Source of the DNA: Actinomycetota bacterium
GTDB lineage: Bacteria; Actinomycetota; Acidimicrobiia; Acidimicrobiales; Ilumatobacteraceae
Reading direction: 5' to 3'
Assembly: GCA_005787025.1 (NCBI GenBank)
Contig: SYCH01000125.1
Coordinates: forward strand, 1-6,804
Length of the DNA stretch: 6,804 nucleotides
Made by a program: the position numbers and the translations under genes. Numbering within the stretch: position 1 is the stretch's first letter; every line of letters begins with the position of its first letter. Below the pieces are notes generated by a model. That model was not told the origin of the DNA and did no database searches. It saw only the letters and a list, made by a program, of their open reading frames with translations. Shown here piece by piece: positions 5,905-6,804 of the stretch.

Positions 5905-6804
5905 TCATCGCTTCAGAAGATGACGCAACGCCGATTCGAGGTCGCGATGGATGAAGGAGTACCCGCTCGACTCGAGAACCTTGGGCAACACTTTTTGTCC
6001 CGTGAACAGCAAGGCATCGGCCAACTCGCCGCCGAGCAACAACTTGGGTCCGAAGGAGGGAACCGGCAACAGTGCCGGTCGCTTCAGAACCCTGGCGAGC
6101 ACGCGGGTGAACTCAGCTTGCGTGACAGGTTCCGGGGCGGTCAGGTTGACGGCGCCGCTCACGTTGGACCGCAGGAGATGGTCGATGGCGGCCACCTCGT
6201 CGTCGATCGAGATCCAGCTCTGCCACTGGCGGCCCGAACCCATACGCCCGCCGGCGCCCAACTTGAACAACGGCAACAACTTCTTGAGCGCGCCACCCCT
6301 GGGGCTGAGCACGATTCCGGTGCGCAGGTACGCGGTGCGAACACCGGCGGCCACGGCCTTGGCGGCATTTTGCTCCCACTGCACGCACACGTCGGCGAGG
6401 AAGCTCGTCCCGGCGGCCGACGACTCGTCGAACTCGGTGTCGAGCGAGGCCCCGTAGTACCCGATGGCGGAACCGGACAGAAGAACCTTGGGCCCGTCGG
6501 CGAGATCCGCCATGGCCGACGCCAGAAGTGCGGTGCTCTTGGTGCGGCTGTCGAGGATCTCGCGTTTGTAGTCATCGGTCCAACGCTTGTCGCCGATGCC
6601 GGCCCCGGCCAGATGAACAACCGCGTCGACGCCCGTCAGGCGGTCGGCGTCGATGCGACCCGTGGCGGGGTCCCAGGCGATCGTCGAGTCCGAACTGGTG
6701 CCGGTGCGGGTGAATCGGATGACGCGATCACCAGCGGAAGCGAGGTGCGCGGCGAGCGCGGTGCCGATGAGGCCACTGGCTCCGGTGATGGCGATGGTGC
6801 GGGA
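5905..6804 (-). CDS. TIGR01777/YfcH-family NAD(P)-binding epimerase-like protein (N-terminus cut by window edge)
   Basis: An extended-SDR, sugar-epimerase-like protein of the YfcH/TIGR01777 family, whose reaction is not established. The frame is open to the right edge, giving 299 visible residues, close to the family's usual length of about 300, so probably only a few N-terminal residues are missing unless an extra N-terminal domain exists. In visible numbering, TGASGLIG (7-14) is the nucleotide-binding TGxxGxxG. HLAGAGIGDKRW (64-75) and SGSAIGYYG (110-118, Tyr at the SDR active site) are family hallmarks, followed by LRTGIVLSPRGGALKKLLPLF from 160. The C-terminal DUF1731 part contains the AVNLTAPEPVT segment and ends with HRDLESALRHLLKR. 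A methionine at visible residue 98 (position 6513) is not the start, because the Rossmann motif precedes it. It is the first visible gene of the four-gene minus-strand operon; the operon's promoter lies outside the window. Confidence 0.92.
   Translation of the reverse strand, partial: SRTIAITGASGLIGTALAAHLASAGDRVIRFTRTGTSSDSTIAWDPATGRIDADRLTGVDAVVHLAGAGIGDKRWTDDYKREILDSRTKSTALLASAMADLADGPKVLLSGSAIGYYGASLDTEFDESSAAGTSFLADVCVQWEQNAAKAVAAGVRTAYLRTGIVLSPRGGALKKLLPLFKLGAGGRMGSGRQWQSWISIDDEVAAIDHLLRSNVSGAVNLTAPEPVTQAEFTRVLARVLKRPALLPVPSFGPKLLLGGELADALLFTGQKVLPKVLESSGYSFIHRDLESALRHLLKR

Noticed and set aside
5905..6513. Starting the TIGR01777 gene at the methionine codon at 6513.
   Set aside because: The same frame continues to 6804 and encodes the TGASGLIG nucleotide-binding motif and HLAGAGIGDKRW, so the gene clearly begins beyond the window.

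Overview
The window is dense, GC-rich DNA with strong G/C preference at third codon positions, several GTG starts and few Shine-Dalgarno sequences. With the gene families present, this points to a high-GC actinobacterium, possibly a free-living Acidimicrobiia-type lineage. That placement is inferred from style and family resemblance only. There are no tRNA or rRNA genes, insertion sequences, CRISPR repeats or phage genes, and no gene-free stretch over about 90 bases.

Layout. Left block, minus strand: a class II aldolase/adducin-family protein (713-1519) is followed downstream by an RhtA/EamA-type 10-TM exporter (1-665), which runs off the left edge. An 87-bp divergent region (1520-1606) separates them from a plus-strand pair: a RidA/YjgF-family protein (1607-1990) and the large catalytic subunit of a B12-dependent acyl-CoA mutase (2045-3619). 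The mutase has the methylmalonyl-CoA-type active-site residues but no cobalamin-binding domain of its own. Right block, minus strand: four tightly packed genes transcribed toward the mutase. These are a TIGR01777/YfcH-type NAD(P)-binding epimerase-like protein (5905-6804, N-terminus cut by the window edge), an FAD-dependent amine-oxidase-type oxidoreductase (4653-5903), an SRPBCC small-ligand-binding protein (4180-4641) and a YdjA-like nitroreductase (3620-4183). Their junctions are a 1-nt gap, an 11-nt gap and a 4-nt overlap, so they almost certainly form one operon.

How the genes may work together. The mutase would interconvert methylmalonyl-CoA and succinyl-CoA once paired with a separate B12-binding subunit encoded elsewhere. 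The RidA-like protein lacks the Arg needed for classical imine deamination, so its role is open. The right operon combines two nucleotide-cofactor redox enzymes, a flavin reductase-like enzyme and a hydrophobic-ligand cradle. This suggests modification of a lipid, isoprenoid or similar hydrophobic molecule, but no substrate can be read from the sequence.

Most notable signals: (i) the three operon starts visible here each have a -10-like hexamer only 6-8 nt before the start codon, suggesting leaderless mRNAs; (ii) the mutase and nitroreductase genes converge with zero spacing, their two stop codons forming the palindrome TGATCA; (iii) the tightly coupled, functionally unassigned redox operon. 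I found no convincing evidence of a wholly new kind of system.
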